A DNA stretch of 64,000 nt, from positions 1 to 64,000 of the forward strand of contig BOXR01000004.1 of the NCBI GenBank assembly GCA_019651095.1, given 5' to 3'. Of the stretch, positions 20,713-32,632 are shown in pieces. The DNA is from Ectothiorhodospiraceae bacterium (lineage in GTDB: Bacteria > Pseudomonadota > Gammaproteobacteria > GCA-002705445 > GCA-002716945). The notes beneath the pieces were generated by a model that did no database searches, was not told the DNA's origin, and saw nothing but the letters and a program-made list of their open reading frames with translations. Both the position numbers and the translations under genes were made by a program. Within the stretch, counting starts at the first letter, position 1. Each line of letters starts with the position of its first letter.

Positions 20713-21727
20713 ATGGATATTATTTTTTATATTATTAACACACTTGTGTCGATATTGATGGTTGTTGTACCCTTATTTTTAATCGTAGCATACGTCACAT
20801 ATTCAGAAAGAAAAATTATTGGTTTTATGCAATCAAGGATGGGTCCAACAAGAGTAGGACCTTCTGGTCTACTTCAACCCATAGCGGATGTTTTAAAATT
20901 AGTTTCTAAAGAAATAATAATACCTACTAACGCAAATAAAGGTATTTTTCTCACAGCGCCAATGTTAATGCTTGTCCCATCTTTACTGGTTTGGGCCGTG
21001 ATCCCTTTATCTGAATTTTTCATCATCTCAAATATTAATGCAGGTTTGTTATTTATTTAGCCCTTACCTCACTTAGCGTGTATGGTGTAATTCTTGCTGG
21101 ATGGGCCTCTAACTCAAAGTATGCATTCCTTGGCTCTATGAGATCAGCAGCTCAAATTATTGCATACGAGATAGCTATGGGTTTTGCTCTAGTTGGTGTG
21201 TTAATGCTCTCTGGGAGTTTGAATTTACAAGTTATAATTCAAGAGCAGTCAGGATCAATACTAAATTGGTTCTGGATTCCTTTATTTCCTCTATTCTTAA
21301 TTTATTTTATTGCAGGAGTTGCTGAGACGAACAGAGCACCATTTGATGTATCGGAAGGTGAATCTGAGATTGTGGCTGGCTTTCATGTTGAATACTCTGG
21401 TATGGCATTCGCTATGTTTTTCCTCGCAGAATACATGAATTTAATACTCATAAGCATACTATCAAGTATCATGTTTTTTGGAGGTTGGCTATCGCCTTTT
21501 CAAGGAACATTTTTAGATGCTTATTTCTCCTTTGTCCCAGGTTTTGTGTGGCTATCACTCAAAACACTTATTTTTTATTTTTATATTTCTATGGTTGAGA
21601 GCAACTCTACCGAGATATAGATACGATCAAATTATGCGTTTGGGATGGAAGGTTTTTTTTACCAATAACATTCTTTTGGCTTACGGTTATAGGTATACTA
21701 ATATATCTTAAATATTTACCATTATAA
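20713..21727 (+). CDS. nuoH: NADH-quinone oxidoreductase subunit H, frameshifted
   Basis: Membrane subunit lining the quinone channel. [28 protein letters not shown], then [13 protein letters not shown] and [19 protein letters not shown] are signature blocks. Frame changes near 21055 (LLFI then [10 protein letters not shown]), 21590 and 21655 divide it into pieces; the last part reads [20 protein letters not shown] then [14 protein letters not shown] to the TAA at 21725-21727. nuoI starts 2 bases later. Confidence 0.93.
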
Positions 21728-21729
21728 TT

Positions 21730-22212
21730 ATGAATAAGATTATCAAGTTTATAAAAAGTTTATTCTTTCTTGAGATACTGAAAGGACTCAAAATAACAGG
21801 TCGTAAATTATCTAAGAAACCAATAACAATCCAGTACCCTGAGGAAAAAACGCCACTATCATCAAGATTTAGAGGCTTACATGCTCTAAGAAAATATCCT
21901 AACGGTGAAGAAAGATGCATTGGTTGTAAGCTATGCGAGGCTGTATGTCCTGCATTAGCTATTTCAATGGATACCGAGGTGAGGAGTGATAACACTAGAA
22001 GAACTACTAAATATGAAATTGATTTATTTAAATGCATTTACTGTGGCTTCTGTGAAGAGGCATGTCCAGTAGACGCAATTGTTGAAACAAGTATATTTGA
22101 GTATCATTTTGAGCGCAGGAAAGATAGTGTGATGAATAAAATTGATCTTCTCAAAATAGGTGATATGTATGAGAAAGAAGAGCTTAAAGATAGAGAAAAA
22201 AATAAATTATGA
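21730..22212 (+). CDS. nuoI: NADH-quinone oxidoreductase subunit I
   Basis: 23-kDa subunit with clusters N6a and N6b. Two CxxCxxCxxxCP motifs carry Cys63, 66, 69, 73 and Cys102, 105, 108, 112. [20 protein letters not shown] is typical of the family. 160 residues, intact, overlapping nuoJ by 4 bases (ATGA). Confidence 0.96.
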   Translation: MNKIIKFIKSLFFLEILKGLKITGRKLSKKPITIQYPEEKTPLSSRFRGLHALRKYPNGEERCIGCKLCEAVCPALAISMDTEVRSDNTRRTTKYEIDLFKCIYCGFCEEACPVDAIVETSIFEYHFERRKDSVMNKIDLLKIGDMYEKEELKDREKNKL

Positions 22213-22802
22213 ACGTTGAGCTTATAACTTTCTTTATTTTTAGCTTATTACTAATTGTCACATCTATTAAAGTAATTACATCTTCAAATCCTGTCTTATC
22301 TGCAATTTATTTAGTTTTTTCATTTTTTTTATCTGCAGTATTGTGGCTTTTATTAGGCGCTGAATTTTTATCAATCATACTCATTCTAGTATATGTAGGA
22401 GCTGTAATGGTATTATTTCTGTTTGTAGTTATGATGCTTGATATTAACATTGCAAAAAAGAGTGCCGCTTACATTAAGTATCTACCAGTCGGCATTGCAG
22501 TTTTTGTAATATTTAATGCACTAATAATAATTTCTTTATTAATACTTTTGAGAATATTAATTATAATGCGATCAATAGCATCAATGTCATAAGTGAGAGT
22601 AACACCGAAAATCTTGGTTATGTTTTATTTACTGATTATATTGTCGAATTTGAGATTGCGGGTTAATTCTCCTACTTGGTATTTTGTCTGCAATCGTCCT
22701 TACCTATCGAAAAATCCAAATAATAAATATCAAAATCCAACAGAACAAATTGACGTAGAAAAAAAGGATAGATTGAAAATTATTAAAGGTTTAAAAGAAT
22801 AG
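22209..22802 (+). CDS. nuoJ: NADH-quinone oxidoreductase subunit J, frameshifted
   Basis: Membrane subunit. The first 110 residues contain four hydrophobic helices and the conserved [17 protein letters not shown]. Frame changes near 22560-22590, 22665 and 22730 separate [17 protein letters not shown] (family GR.LYTDY block), [17 protein letters not shown] (last helix) and the charged tail [19 protein letters not shown], which ends at 22802. One base separates it from nuoK. Confidence 0.9.
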
Positions 22803-22803
22803 T

Positions 22804-23108
22804 ATGATACCAATAAGCTATTATCTTATATTAAGTACATTATATTCACTTTGTCTGTTGCAGGGATATTTCTAAATAGAAAAAATATATTAGTCCTTCT
22901 AATGTCATTAGAGTTAATGTTTCTATCGGTCAATTTTAATCTAATTACATTAGGGAACTATCTTGGCGATCTCACAGGGCAAGTTTTTGTCTTTTTCGTT
23001 CTCACTGTTGTAGCTGCTGAGTCTGCGATTGGCCTTGCGCTACTAATTGTGCTTTTCAGAAATAAAAAAACTATAGATGTTGATGATCTATCGGAGCTTA
23101 AGGGTTGA
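22804..23108 (+). CDS. nuoK: NADH-quinone oxidoreductase subunit K, frameshifted
   Basis: Small proton-pumping membrane subunit with three helices. The ATG at 22804 gives [12 protein letters not shown]; one frame change near 22845 leads into [20 protein letters not shown] and [13 protein letters not shown], which carry the conserved membrane Glu, then [14 protein letters not shown]. Overlaps the nuoL start by 4 bases. Confidence 0.92.
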
Positions 23109-25026
23109 TCGCACTGACTCTTATATTATTGTTATCACCACTGATTGGAACTCTACTTTTATTGTTTTGTCAAAACTCATCTAAAAACTTAACTATACTC
23201 ATTTCAAACATTTCTATACTGATTGCTTTCTTATTATCATTATTTCTCCTTTATCTTTTTTATTCTTCCAACTCAGGGGCCATATCAGCTAATTTTTTAA
23301 CATTCGCTGATACAAAACTATTTTCTTTACATTTTGGCATCTATATAGATTCCTTAGCTCTAATTATGAGTAGTGTAGTTACATCAGTTTCGCTTTTGGT
23401 TCATTATTATTCAATCTCATATATGAAGCAGGATATATCATTTAATAGATTTTTTATTTATACCAACTTTTTCACATTTTCTATGCTCTTGATAGTTTTT
23501 GCTAATAATTTTTTACAGCTTTTCATTGGTTGGGAGCTAGTAGGTTTATCATCATACTTACTAATAGGTTTTTTGGATAAAAAAAGAATCTGCAATTAAA
23601 GCGAACTATAAAGCCTTTCTAGTTAACAGAGTGGGTGATATTGGATTATTGCTAGGCTTATGTTTAATACTACTCTCATACAATACAACAGATTATAATC
23701 AAATATTTCAAATTAAAAATTCAATTAACATGGATAGTGTTAATATATTTGGATTTACATTTAATGCATTGAGCGCAATTTGCTTGCTTTTATTTATTGG
23801 AGCTATGGCAAAATCTGCACAAGTGCCTTTACAATTTTGGTTACCTGACTCAATGGAAGGCCTACTCCAATCTCAGCGTTAATTCATGCAGCAACTATGG
23901 TTACTGCTGGTATTTATATGGTCGCCCGTCTCTCGCCATTATATGAACTTACTGATGGAGTTTTAATTTTCATACTTTATGTTGGATCAATTACAGCTTT
24001 TTCCTAGGATTAGTTGCTCTAGTTCAAAATGATATAAAAAGAATAATAGCCTATTCTACCATATCTCAATTAGGATATATGACTGCGGCTTTAGGTGCAT
24101 CATTATACTCACTAGCGATGTTCCACTTAATTACACACGCTTTTTTCAAAGCTCTTCTATTTTTATGTGCGGGATCAATCATTATTAAATGTCACCATGA
24201 GCAAGATATTAGAAAAATAGGAGGCCTGAGAAAATATATGCCAATAACATATCTAGCTTTTATGTATGCATCTCTATCATTGATAGGATTCCCTATAACA
24301 TCTGGTTTCTACTCAAAAGAATCAATCATCGATGCAATAGGATATTTTGGACATACAATACCATATCTAATGTTGCTATTATCGATATTTACAACAACAT
24401 TATATACTTCCAAAATATTCTTCAAAGTTTTCTTTGGTGAATCTACTTTACCAAAGAAGAACAGAATGATAATCCTAAAATGAGAACGATAGGCAAATGC
24501 TACTTCCGTTATTCATTCTAACGGCTCCATCTGTATTTTTGGGACTATTTATTTATGATCCACTCATGATAGGAATTCTTTTTCAAAACTCGCTTGCAGC
24601 AAATGAGCTCATGATGTCATTTTATAATGGTTATGTTGTAAACTCCTTCAAATTCTTCCTACATTCGTTTACGACTATAAATTTCTTGATTTTACTCATA
24701 GGCTTGATTTTCAGTTACTTATACTATTATAAAAAGCATTCAGTATAAACGCACCGCGCTTTATCAAATCAGCTCTTACAAAAGAATATGGGTTTGAGAG
24801 CTTATCTTCATACTTCATACCCAAGGTCCAGAATATTTTTACAAAATATCTGTGGAGAAAGATTGATATTTCTACAATCGATAATGGTTTAATTAATAAT
24901 ACATCAAGTTTTTAACAATCTGTCCAGTAAAATGAAAAAACTTCAAACTGGATTTATTTATCACTATTCTCTGATAATATATCAGCATTAATCTTTTTAT
25001 TGATACTTATGAGGATAACTTACTAA
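23105..25026 (+). CDS. nuoL: NADH-quinone oxidoreductase subunit L, frameshifted
   Basis: Distal antiporter-like subunit with the long lateral helix. The start is TTG overlapping the nuoK stop. Blocks in order: [59 protein letters not shown] (after restoring a base), [32 protein letters not shown], and the C-terminal lateral-helix and QTG block ending at TAA 25024-25026. Frame changes near 23580 (an extra A in an A run), 23865, 24003 (a T lost from a T run), 24480, 24745 and 24910 break it. The identity is certain. Confidence 0.93.
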
Positions 25027-26519
25027 ATGCTTGACTATCCAATACTTAGTATTTTGATTTGGCTACCATTTTGTTGGACTTATATTAGTCGCATCAAATG
25101 ATATAGGAAGTCATTATCAACAACAATAACTTTATTAACCACTCTAATTATCTTAATTATCTCTATAAAGCTTTTTCAATCTTATGATTATTCATTAGGA
25201 AACTTACAATTTGTAGAGAGGTTTGTTTGGATATCTGGTTTGAATATTTTTTACTATCTTGCAGTTGACGGTATCTCTGTATCATTAGTACTTTTAACAT
25301 CATTTATAAATTTCTTGATCGCAATTTATGCTTCATCGAAGATTATGATAATAAGTCATCATATTTAGGTTATTTCTAATACTTGAGGGTTTACTGATGG
25401 GAACCTTTTCTGCTTTTGATAGTATCCTGTTTTATATATTTTTGAAAGCCTATTAATACCGCTTTTTTTAATAATAGGAATATGGGGAGGTGAGAATAGA
25501 AAGTATGCGACTATTAAATTCTTCCTTTATACATTTTTTGGATCAGTACTGATGCTGATATCAATAATTTACTTAGCAAACTTAGCCGACTCATTCGCTA
25601 TAGAAGATTTCTATTATTTAACCCTATCATTTGAGGAGGAAGTTTTGCTTTTACTCGCTTTTCTGATTGGTTTTGGTATAAAAATTCCTATGTGGCCAGT
25701 ACATACATGGTTGCCAGATGCCCATGTGGAAGCACCGACTAGCGGATCTGTCATATTAGCCTCTGTTCTTCTTAAAGTTGGTGGATATGGAATGATTAGA
25801 TTCTTATTGCCGATTACAACTGAGGCTGGAATTTATCTGAGTGATTACATGATATATCTTTCACTTATTGCAATAATCTACATAAGCTTTGTTGCATTTG
25901 CTCAAGAGGATATGAAAAACTTATTGCCTATTCTTCTGTTGCTCATATGGGCTTTGTAACAATGGGAATATTTCTAGTTTTTAATCTTATGGGAAATAAT
26001 CCAACTGCAGCAGCAATTGGACTTGAGGGAGCAATGGTTCAAATGATATCCCACGGACTAATTTCTGCAGCATTATTTTTTTGTATAGGTATTATGTATA
26101 AGCACTCCCATTCCAGATTAATAAAAGATAATTTTGGGGTGGCACAGTTTATGCCAATATTCTCTTTCATGATGGTTTTTTCTTAATGGCTAATTCAGGC
26201 TTACCAGGACTTCTGGATTCGTCGGGGAATTTCTAGTTATAACATCTTCTCTTGGCTCAAGCTTTCTTTTGGCTTCCTTGCAGCACTTTCATTAATACTG
26301 TCTGCATCCTATTCACTTAAATTAGGAAAAAATGTTTTATTTGGGGATAATCAGAAAAATTCTCAAGGCTATTTGGAGTGTAAAAATAATGAGAAAATAG
26401 TTTTAGGCACTTTAGTCATCTTCGTACTCTATTTGGGAATAAGTCCAGATATATTATTTAACCTTTTGGATAAATCAGTCAGCGATATTATCTCGTCAAT
26501 ATCTATAGGAAAGGCCTGA
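25027..26519 (+). CDS. nuoM: NADH-quinone oxidoreductase subunit M, frameshifted
   Basis: Antiporter-like proton-pumping subunit. The N-terminal 500 bases hold several frame changes (fragments MLDYPILSILIWLP, YLAVDGISVSLVLLTSFINF, LIPLFLIIGIWGGENRKYA). The core is clean: GFGIKIPMWPVHTWLPDAHV, EAPTSGSVILASVLLKVGGYG, and after another change near 25940 AHMGFVTMGIF and QMISHGLISAALFFC. A further change near 26190 precedes ASYSLKLGKNVLFG. The TGA at 26517-26519 overlaps the nuoN ATG by one base. Confidence 0.92.
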
Positions 26520-27949
26520 TGATTGAACTATTTTATATTCCCGAGGTTATACTTTCTATTGGAGTTCTTCTCATAATTATACTTGATCTATATCTACAGA
26601 AACATAAGTATATTTCATTTTTCTTGATACAGCTTTTGTTAATAATTGCATCATTGTATGCATTAACTGAAGTTCCACAACAAAACTATAGTTCCTACGA
26701 ATTTAGCGAGTTTACTAGTTTGATCAAATTCATACTTATCTTAGGAGCGATAATTATTTTTCAATATACTTATCAGCATCTAAATTATTTAAATAGTCTT
26801 AAGATTGAGTATTTCTCTATTTCTATTCTAGGATTAGTTGGCACTATGGTAATGATTTCAGCCTACAGTCTATTAATGCTTTATTTAGGAATAGAACTTT
26901 TATCTCTGGCACTATATGCGCTTATTGGTTTCAACAAACACTCTGGATTATCCTCCGAGGCAGCTATAAAGTATTATGTTTTAGGCGCAATGTCATCTGG
27001 TATCCTATTGTTTGGAATATCATTAATTTATGGATTCACTGGTTCTATCAATTATTTTGAAATTGCTGATCAAATTAGAAATATTAATAGTAACTCCGTT
27101 CAGTTTTTAGGTATCATTTTTGGGATAATATTTATCACGGCAAGTTTATGCTTTAAGTTTGGTGCAGCACCATTTCACATCTGGGTACCAGATATTTATC
27201 AAGGTTCATTAATAAGCACTACTATTCTTCTTAGTACTCTTCCCAAAATAGCAGTATTCATCGTTTTTCTAAAATTATACTTTATCCCATTTATGGCATT
27301 AGAATATGTCTGGTCAGATATTTTAATCTTCATCGGTATCGCATCAATTATTATCGGTAGCATATTCGCCCTTACTCAGGAAAATATTAAAAGACTTCTA
27401 GCATATTCTGCTATATCAAATATAGGTTTTATAATTCTAGCTATGGCACTAGTGTCTAATGATGGTCTTCATGCATCATTGTATTATACAATTGTTTATT
27501 CATTCACTGCTCTAGCTTCATTTGGAGTTGTAACACATATTACCTCTAATAGTCATGGAATTGAGGACATTTCAGATTTAGCTGGACTGTCAAAAACTCA
27601 TCCATATTTTGCAATACTTATTCTTATTACGATGTTATCTTCGGCAGGTATACCGCCTTTAATTGGTTTTCACGCAAAGTTGATGGTGATTCAAGCATTG
27701 ATAAATAACAGTTATATTCTTCTTTCGATAATTGTGGTTCTGATGACTGTTGTATCTGCATATTACTATTTAAGGGTAATTAAAACCGTTTACTTCGAGG
27801 AGCGAGAGAACTTAATCTCCACATACACAAGTAGTAATATTCTTTTATCAATAAATGTAATTTTGCTATTAGGTTTGGGGATTTTTCCTTTCATATTGTT
27901 TGATACTACAAGCTTTCTTGTTAATCTTCTTACAGTTATTTCTATTTAA
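26519..27949 (+). CDS. nuoN: NADH-quinone oxidoreductase subunit N
   Basis: Proximal antiporter-like membrane subunit and last gene of the operon. The 476-residue frame is intact with about 14 hydrophobic helices, YLGIELLSLALYALIGF (conserved Glu), GAAPFHIWVPDIYQGS and ENIKRLLAYSAISNIGF carrying the conserved pumping lysines. No terminator is visible before the initiator tRNA 40 bases later. Confidence 0.96.
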   Translation: MIELFYIPEVILSIGVLLIIILDLYLQKHKYISFFLIQLLLIIASLYALTEVPQQNYSSYEFSEFTSLIKFILILGAIIIFQYTYQHLNYLNSLKIEYFSISILGLVGTMVMISAYSLLMLYLGIELLSLALYALIGFNKHSGLSSEAAIKYYVLGAMSSGILLFGISLIYGFTGSINYFEIADQIRNINSNSVQFLGIIFGIIFITASLCFKFGAAPFHIWVPDIYQGSLISTTILLSTLPKIAVFIVFLKLYFIPFMALEYVWSDILIFIGIASIIIGSIFALTQENIKRLLAYSAISNIGFIILAMALVSNDGLHASLYYTIVYSFTALASFGVVTHITSNSHGIEDISDLAGLSKTHPYFAILILITMLSSAGIPPLIGFHAKLMVIQALINNSYILLSIIVVLMTVVSAYYYLRVIKTVYFEERENLISTYTSSNILLSINVILLLGLGIFPFILFDTTSFLVNLLTVISI

Positions 27950-27950
27950 C

Positions 27951-27977
27951 TTGAAAATAAATCTCATAAACTATAGA
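27951..27977 (+). promoter_or_regulatory. Candidate promoter of metY
   Basis: TTGAAA (27951-27956) and TATAGA (27972-27977) are 15 bases apart and end 11 bases before the tRNA, where a transcription start would lie. Spacing is short, so moderate confidence. Confidence 0.4.
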
Positions 27978-27988
27978 CTTCGAATCAG

Positions 27989-28065
<77 letters not shown>

Positions 28066-28119
28066 AGAATCTATAAATTTCTTTCGCATTAATTGTATTT
28101 TGATATACAATACAAACAC

Positions 28120-28140
28120 GGCTCCATTTGGGGCCATTTT
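28120..28140 (+). terminator. Stem-loop with T tract between metY and rimP
   Basis: ggctcc (28120-28125) pairs with ggggcc (28130-28135, one G-U) around an ATTT loop and is followed by ATTTT. It may end the tRNA transcript or act as an attenuator before rimP, 12 bases upstream of the rimP ATG. Confidence 0.5.
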
Positions 28141-28151
28141 AATGCGTATTT

Positions 28152-28608
28152 ATGAATGATACTGAAGAAAAACTTATGAATAGACTCAATAATATGCTCG
28201 AGAATGATCTCGAGGCAATAAATGTTAAAATATTTGGAGCTCGAAATCAAAAATCTATTGAAATTATGATTGAATCTAACCAAGGAGTCACAATTAACAC
28301 GTGTGCGGATGTAACAAAGCTCGCACAGAATATTATTAAGTTCGATAGCTTAGTTGATAGTGATTATAGTATTGAGGTATCCTCACCAGGGATTAATAGA
28401 CCTCTATTTAACATAAGGGGATTTTATAAAATATCAAGGTGAAAAAGTATTTATTGAGCTTAAAAGAAGCGTTAATAATCAAAAACGTTTTACCGGAGAA
28501 TATAAAGTAATTAATAAAAAAATAACTTTTCCTAATCAAGACAATACCATTGAGATATCAATAGATGATATAAAAAAAGCTAACCTAATTAGGGAGATTA
28601 AAGTATGA
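28152..28608 (+). CDS. rimP: Ribosome maturation factor RimP, frameshifted
   Basis: Needed for 30S subunit maturation. DYSIEVSSPGINRPLF is the family signature, just before the frame change near 28425. The other frame continues with KYQGEKVFIELKRSVNNQKR and a C-terminal SH3-like part to the TGA at 28606-28608, overlapping nusA by 4 bases. Position directly before nusA agrees. Confidence 0.92.
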
Positions 28609-30131
28609 ATAAAGAGATTCTTCTCATAATCGATACTGTTTCAAACGAAAAAAATGTAGATAGAGAAATTATTATTGATGCCATGGAGCATGCATTAGCA
28701 TCAGCTGTCAAAAAGAAATATAAACTTGATAATAAAACTCAAGATGAGATAGATGTAGAGGTAACGATTAATCAAGATGACGGATCATACAAAACATTAC
28801 GAAGATGGGAAGTAGTAGATGAAATGTTAGTTGATGACGAATATGAAATGAAAATGTTACTAGACTTAGCAAAAGAAAAAGATCCAAAAATAGAAGTCGG
28901 AGACTTTATCACTGAAGAAATTGAATCGGTTGAATTTGGAAGAATTGTTGCGCAGACTGCTAAACAAAATATCGTATCACGATTAAAAGCTGCAGAGAGA
29001 AACAGAATTGTTGATTTATACTCTCCTAAGATAGGCGAGCTATTATTTGGTATTGTTAGGAGAGTTGATAAAAATAATGTTTTTTTAGATCTGAGTTCAA
29101 ATGAAAGTGGAAGTATATCTGATGAGGCGATGATTTTAAAAGATAATTTAATTCCCAGAGAAATTATAAAGCCAGGAGATAGAATTAGAGGTTATTTAAT
29201 GGATGTTCAATCTGAGTCTAGAGGACCGCAACTTTATATCTCAAGAAAATGCTCTGAGTTCTTAATTGAACTTTTTAGATTAGAAGTTCCTGAAGTAGGT
29301 CAAGGTATTATTGAAATACTTGGTGCTTCAAGGGACCCTGGCGTAAGAGCAAAAATAGCAGTTAAATCTAATGATCCGAAGTTAGATGCTATCGGCGCAT
29401 GCGTAGGAATGAGGGGATCTCGGGTACAATCAGTTTCAAATGAACTAGCGGGGGAGAGAATTGATATTATTCCTTGGGACGATGATCCTGCGAAATTTGT
29501 AATAAATGCTATGTCACCTGCAGAAGTTTTATCAATCGTAGTAGATGAAACAAGCAAAACAATGGATATTGCTGTAGCTGAGGAGCAGTTATCTCAAGCA
29601 ATTGGAAGGGGCGGGCAGAATGTCAGACTTGCAAGCGAGCTTACAGGTTGGAATTTAAATGTAATGAGTAAAGATGAAGCTGATGATAAGAACACAAAAG
29701 AAGAGGAAGAAACTGCTGCAAAATTCCAAAAAAATCTTAATGTTGATAATGATGTGGCAAAGATCCTTGCTGAGGAGGGATTTACAAGCATAGACGAGAT
29801 TGCATTGTGTGAAATTGAGGAGCTTGAAGATATTAATGGTTTTGATAAAGAACTCGTTATTGAATTAAGAAAAAGAGCGATTGATGAATACGAAAAGCAA
29901 CAAAAAGAGATTGATGACAAGAATTCATTAACTAATTTAGATGATTTAACCGATGATCAAGTCACTTTACTTAGAAATAGTGATATATTAACCATTAATG
30001 ATATAGCAGACTTATCGATTGACGAATTGCTGGATATTATTGATATTTCGAATGAGACTGCTGGTAAAGTAATTATGCAAGCTAGAGAAAGCTGGTTTGA
30101 TGAGGAAAATGACGGACAAAAGATAATATAA
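28605..30131 (+). CDS. nusA: Transcription termination/antitermination factor NusA
   Basis: RNA polymerase-associated factor controlling pausing, termination and antitermination. 508 residues, intact. The N-terminal polymerase-binding domain (1-125), S1 domain (about 135-200), KH domains with GACVGMRGSRVQ and QAIGRGGQNVRLA, and two C-terminal acidic AR repeats (about 375-430 and 450-500) give the gammaproteobacterial architecture. The 3' end overlaps the infB start. Confidence 0.97.
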   Translation: MNKEILLIIDTVSNEKNVDREIIIDAMEHALASAVKKKYKLDNKTQDEIDVEVTINQDDGSYKTLRRWEVVDEMLVDDEYEMKMLLDLAKEKDPKIEVGDFITEEIESVEFGRIVAQTAKQNIVSRLKAAERNRIVDLYSPKIGELLFGIVRRVDKNNVFLDLSSNESGSISDEAMILKDNLIPREIIKPGDRIRGYLMDVQSESRGPQLYISRKCSEFLIELFRLEVPEVGQGIIEILGASRDPGVRAKIAVKSNDPKLDAIGACVGMRGSRVQSVSNELAGERIDIIPWDDDPAKFVINAMSPAEVLSIVVDETSKTMDIAVAEEQLSQAIGRGGQNVRLASELTGWNLNVMSKDEADDKNTKEEEETAAKFQKNLNVDNDVAKILAEEGFTSIDEIALCEIEELEDINGFDKELVIELRKRAIDEYEKQQKEIDDKNSLTNLDDLTDDQVTLLRNSDILTINDIADLSIDELLDIIDISNETAGKVIMQARESWFDEENDGQKII

Positions 30132-32289
30132 AACTTAAGACAGATACTCTTCGTCAAGAAAAAGCGGTTCATCTGTAGGAGTGCATGTTAAAAGAAAAAG
30201 AAAAATTATAGCTGAAGCCATCAAAAGCCAAGCTCCTCACTCATCACGGTCTACAAAAAAAGATGAAAAAAGAAATTATAAAGAGAGTCTCCCATAAAGA
30301 TAATCACAATTTCAAAAGTATCTACCCCTAAGGGAAGTTACCCCCCTAGATTCCTAAACCAGCGAAGAAAACATAAAATAGATAAAGATGAAAAAATAGA
30401 AAAAATGGAAAACAAGGAGCTGCATTTAAAATCTCCAAGTTACAAAAAAAGATAAAAAACAAAAAAAATAAAGTACAACTGCATGATATACAAGCTACGC
30501 ATAAATTTGAGAAAACCAACTGAGCCAGTTGTAAGAGATGTAAAAATCACTCAATCTATGACGGTAGCTGAATTAGCTAATCAAATGGCACTAAAAGCAC
30601 ACGGACTTAATCGCTAAAATGATGAGTTTAGGAGTTATGGCTACTGTAAAATCAATCGCTGGATCAAGACACTGCAGTACTTATTACAGAGGAACTTGGC
30701 CATAAACCTATAATAGTTCAAGATTCTGAGGATGAAATAGCTCCCATTAGAGAAAATTAAAAGTTACAGATGGAAAAAAACAAGAGCACCAATCGTTACA
30801 ATAATGGGTCCATGTTGATCATGGCAAAAAACATCTCTCCTAGATTACATAAGAAAGTCTAAAATTACTGAATCTGAATCAGGTGGGATTACACAACATA
30901 TAGGCGCATATCGTGTAAAGACAAAACAATGGTGGAAATTGCTTTTCTTGATACGCCCTGGTCATGCAGCTTTTTACAAGTATGAGAGCAAGAGGCGCTA
31001 AAGTGACTGACATAGTTATTTTAGTAGTTTCTGCAGATGACGGAGTAATGCCTCAAACTAAAGAAGCTATAGAGCATGCTAAAGCTGCGGGTGTACCTAT
31101 CATAATTGCAATTAATAAGATTGATAAAGAAAATGCTGATCAAGAAAAAGTGAAAAATGATCTTGCCGCTAACAATGTTGTTCCGGAAGAGTGGGGAGGT
31201 GATACAATTTTCGTACCAATTTCTGCTCTAACAGGAGAAGGGGTTGATGCGCTACTAGATTCTGTTGTTCTGCAGGCAGAAATCTTGGAACTTAAGGCAA
31301 ACGATAGCGGACCAGCAACTGGTGTAGTGATTGAATCATCATTAGATAAAGGAAAAGGCCCGGTAGCAACAGTGCTCATACAGAATGGTCTACTGAATCA
31401 GAAAGATTTTGTATTAGTTGGTCAGACTTTTGGTAGAGTAAGAGCTCTATTCAATGAATATAATAAGCCTGTAAAAAGTGCAGGACCAAGCACCCCAGTC
31501 GTCCTTACAGGATTGTCAGCCACACCAAATGTTGGGGATCAATTAATATCAACTGATGATGAGAAAAAGGTTAAAGATATCGCCTCATCTCGAGAGAAAA
31601 AACAAAAGGAAATCGAGATGCAGTCTAAACAGAAAAATTTCTCAATTGAATCATTTGGTGACGACTCAAACAATAAAAAAATTATCAATTATCTCGTAAA
31701 AACAGATGTACAAGGGAGTTGTGAAGCCATAATTAATAGTCTACAGAGTATTGATAATCCTGACGTTGGGCTTGAGGTAATATACAGTGGAGTTGGAGGC
31801 ATTACTGAGTCAGATATAAATTTAGCAATTAGTGCCGGAGCACATATCATTGGATTCAATGTTAGAGCTGATAGTAAAGCAAAAAAATTAATTGAAATGC
31901 ATGATTTACCATTAAAATATTTCAGCATTATTTATGACCTTATAGATAATGTTAAATTTGATTTATCTGGGGAATTAGAGCCAGAAATCAAAGAGGAAAT
32001 TATAGGAATTGCCACCGTCAAAGATGTTTTTCGCTCATCGAAGCTTGGCGCCATAGCTGGCTCTATTGTATCTGAAGGCACCATTCAAAAAGATCAACCT
32101 ATCAGAGTTTTACGTGATAATACAGTCATTTATGAGGGAGAACTAGAATCTCTCAGAAGATTCAAAGAGGATGTAAAAGAAGTCAAAAGTGGTACCGAGT
32201 GTGGCATAGGGGTAAAAGACTACAATGATATTAAGTCTGGCGATCAAATAGAAGTATACAAAAGAACAGAAATAAAGCGCTCTATATAA
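30109..32289 (+). CDS. infB: Translation initiation factor IF-2, N-terminal third frameshifted
   Basis: GTPase that brings initiator tRNA to the 30S subunit. From 30964 the frame is clean: [33 protein letters not shown] (G4), [13 protein letters not shown] (G5), and domains II-IV to the stop. Upstream, 30109-30960 contains many frame changes: [26 protein letters not shown] (IF2 N-terminal domain), [37 protein letters not shown] (G1) and [12 protein letters not shown] (switch I) lie in different frames. ATG 30109 (MTDK) overlaps the nusA end and is the probable start. A free-standing short IF-2 from 30964 would lack G1 and cannot be functional. Confidence 0.93.
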
Positions 32290-32295
32290 TCTACT

Positions 32296-32625
32296 ATGAG
32301 TAGAATGAATAAAATTGAAGATCTCCTTCATAAAGAAATTGCAAACATAATTGTAACTCGTATAGATAATCCTCAAATTAAAAATACAGTCACTATTACA
32401 GATATAAAGGTCAGTAAAGATATAAGAAGCGCTATTGTTTATTTCGTAACATTAGATAAAAATTTTAAAAAAGTAGAAAAAATAATCAATGAACTTAAAC
32501 CAACTATAAAATTCTACTTGTCAAAAAATGTACACCTAAAAAGAATACCAGATATCAAATTCATCTTTGATGATACGATAATCAAAGGACAGCGAATAAA
32601 TAAACTCTTAGACTCTCTAAGATAA
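32296..32625 (+). CDS. rbfA: 30S ribosome-binding factor RbfA
   Basis: Cold-shock 30S maturation factor acting on 16S rRNA. 109 residues with a KH-like fold; DIKVSKDIRSAIVYFVTLD and LKRIPDIKFIFDDTIIKG match the family (VSRDL..A.VYV and L+.VPEL.F..D). It lies between infB and truB as in most gammaproteobacteria. Intact. Confidence 0.93.
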   Translation: MSRMNKIEDLLHKEIANIIVTRIDNPQIKNTVTITDIKVSKDIRSAIVYFVTLDKNFKKVEKIINELKPTIKFYLSKNVHLKRIPDIKFIFDDTIIKGQRINKLLDSLR

Positions 32626-32632
32626 TTTCAAA

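Noticed and set aside
14013-27949. Complex I operon as a decaying pseudogene set
   Set aside because: Conserved motifs and catalytic residues persist across every break, and the same type of indel occurs in indispensable genes such as infB and valS. Read error explains all of it.
30964-32289. Independent short IF-2 isoform
   Set aside because: E. coli makes IF-2 isoforms, but this start lies after the G1 motif, so the product could not bind GTP. The upstream motifs exist in shifted frames.
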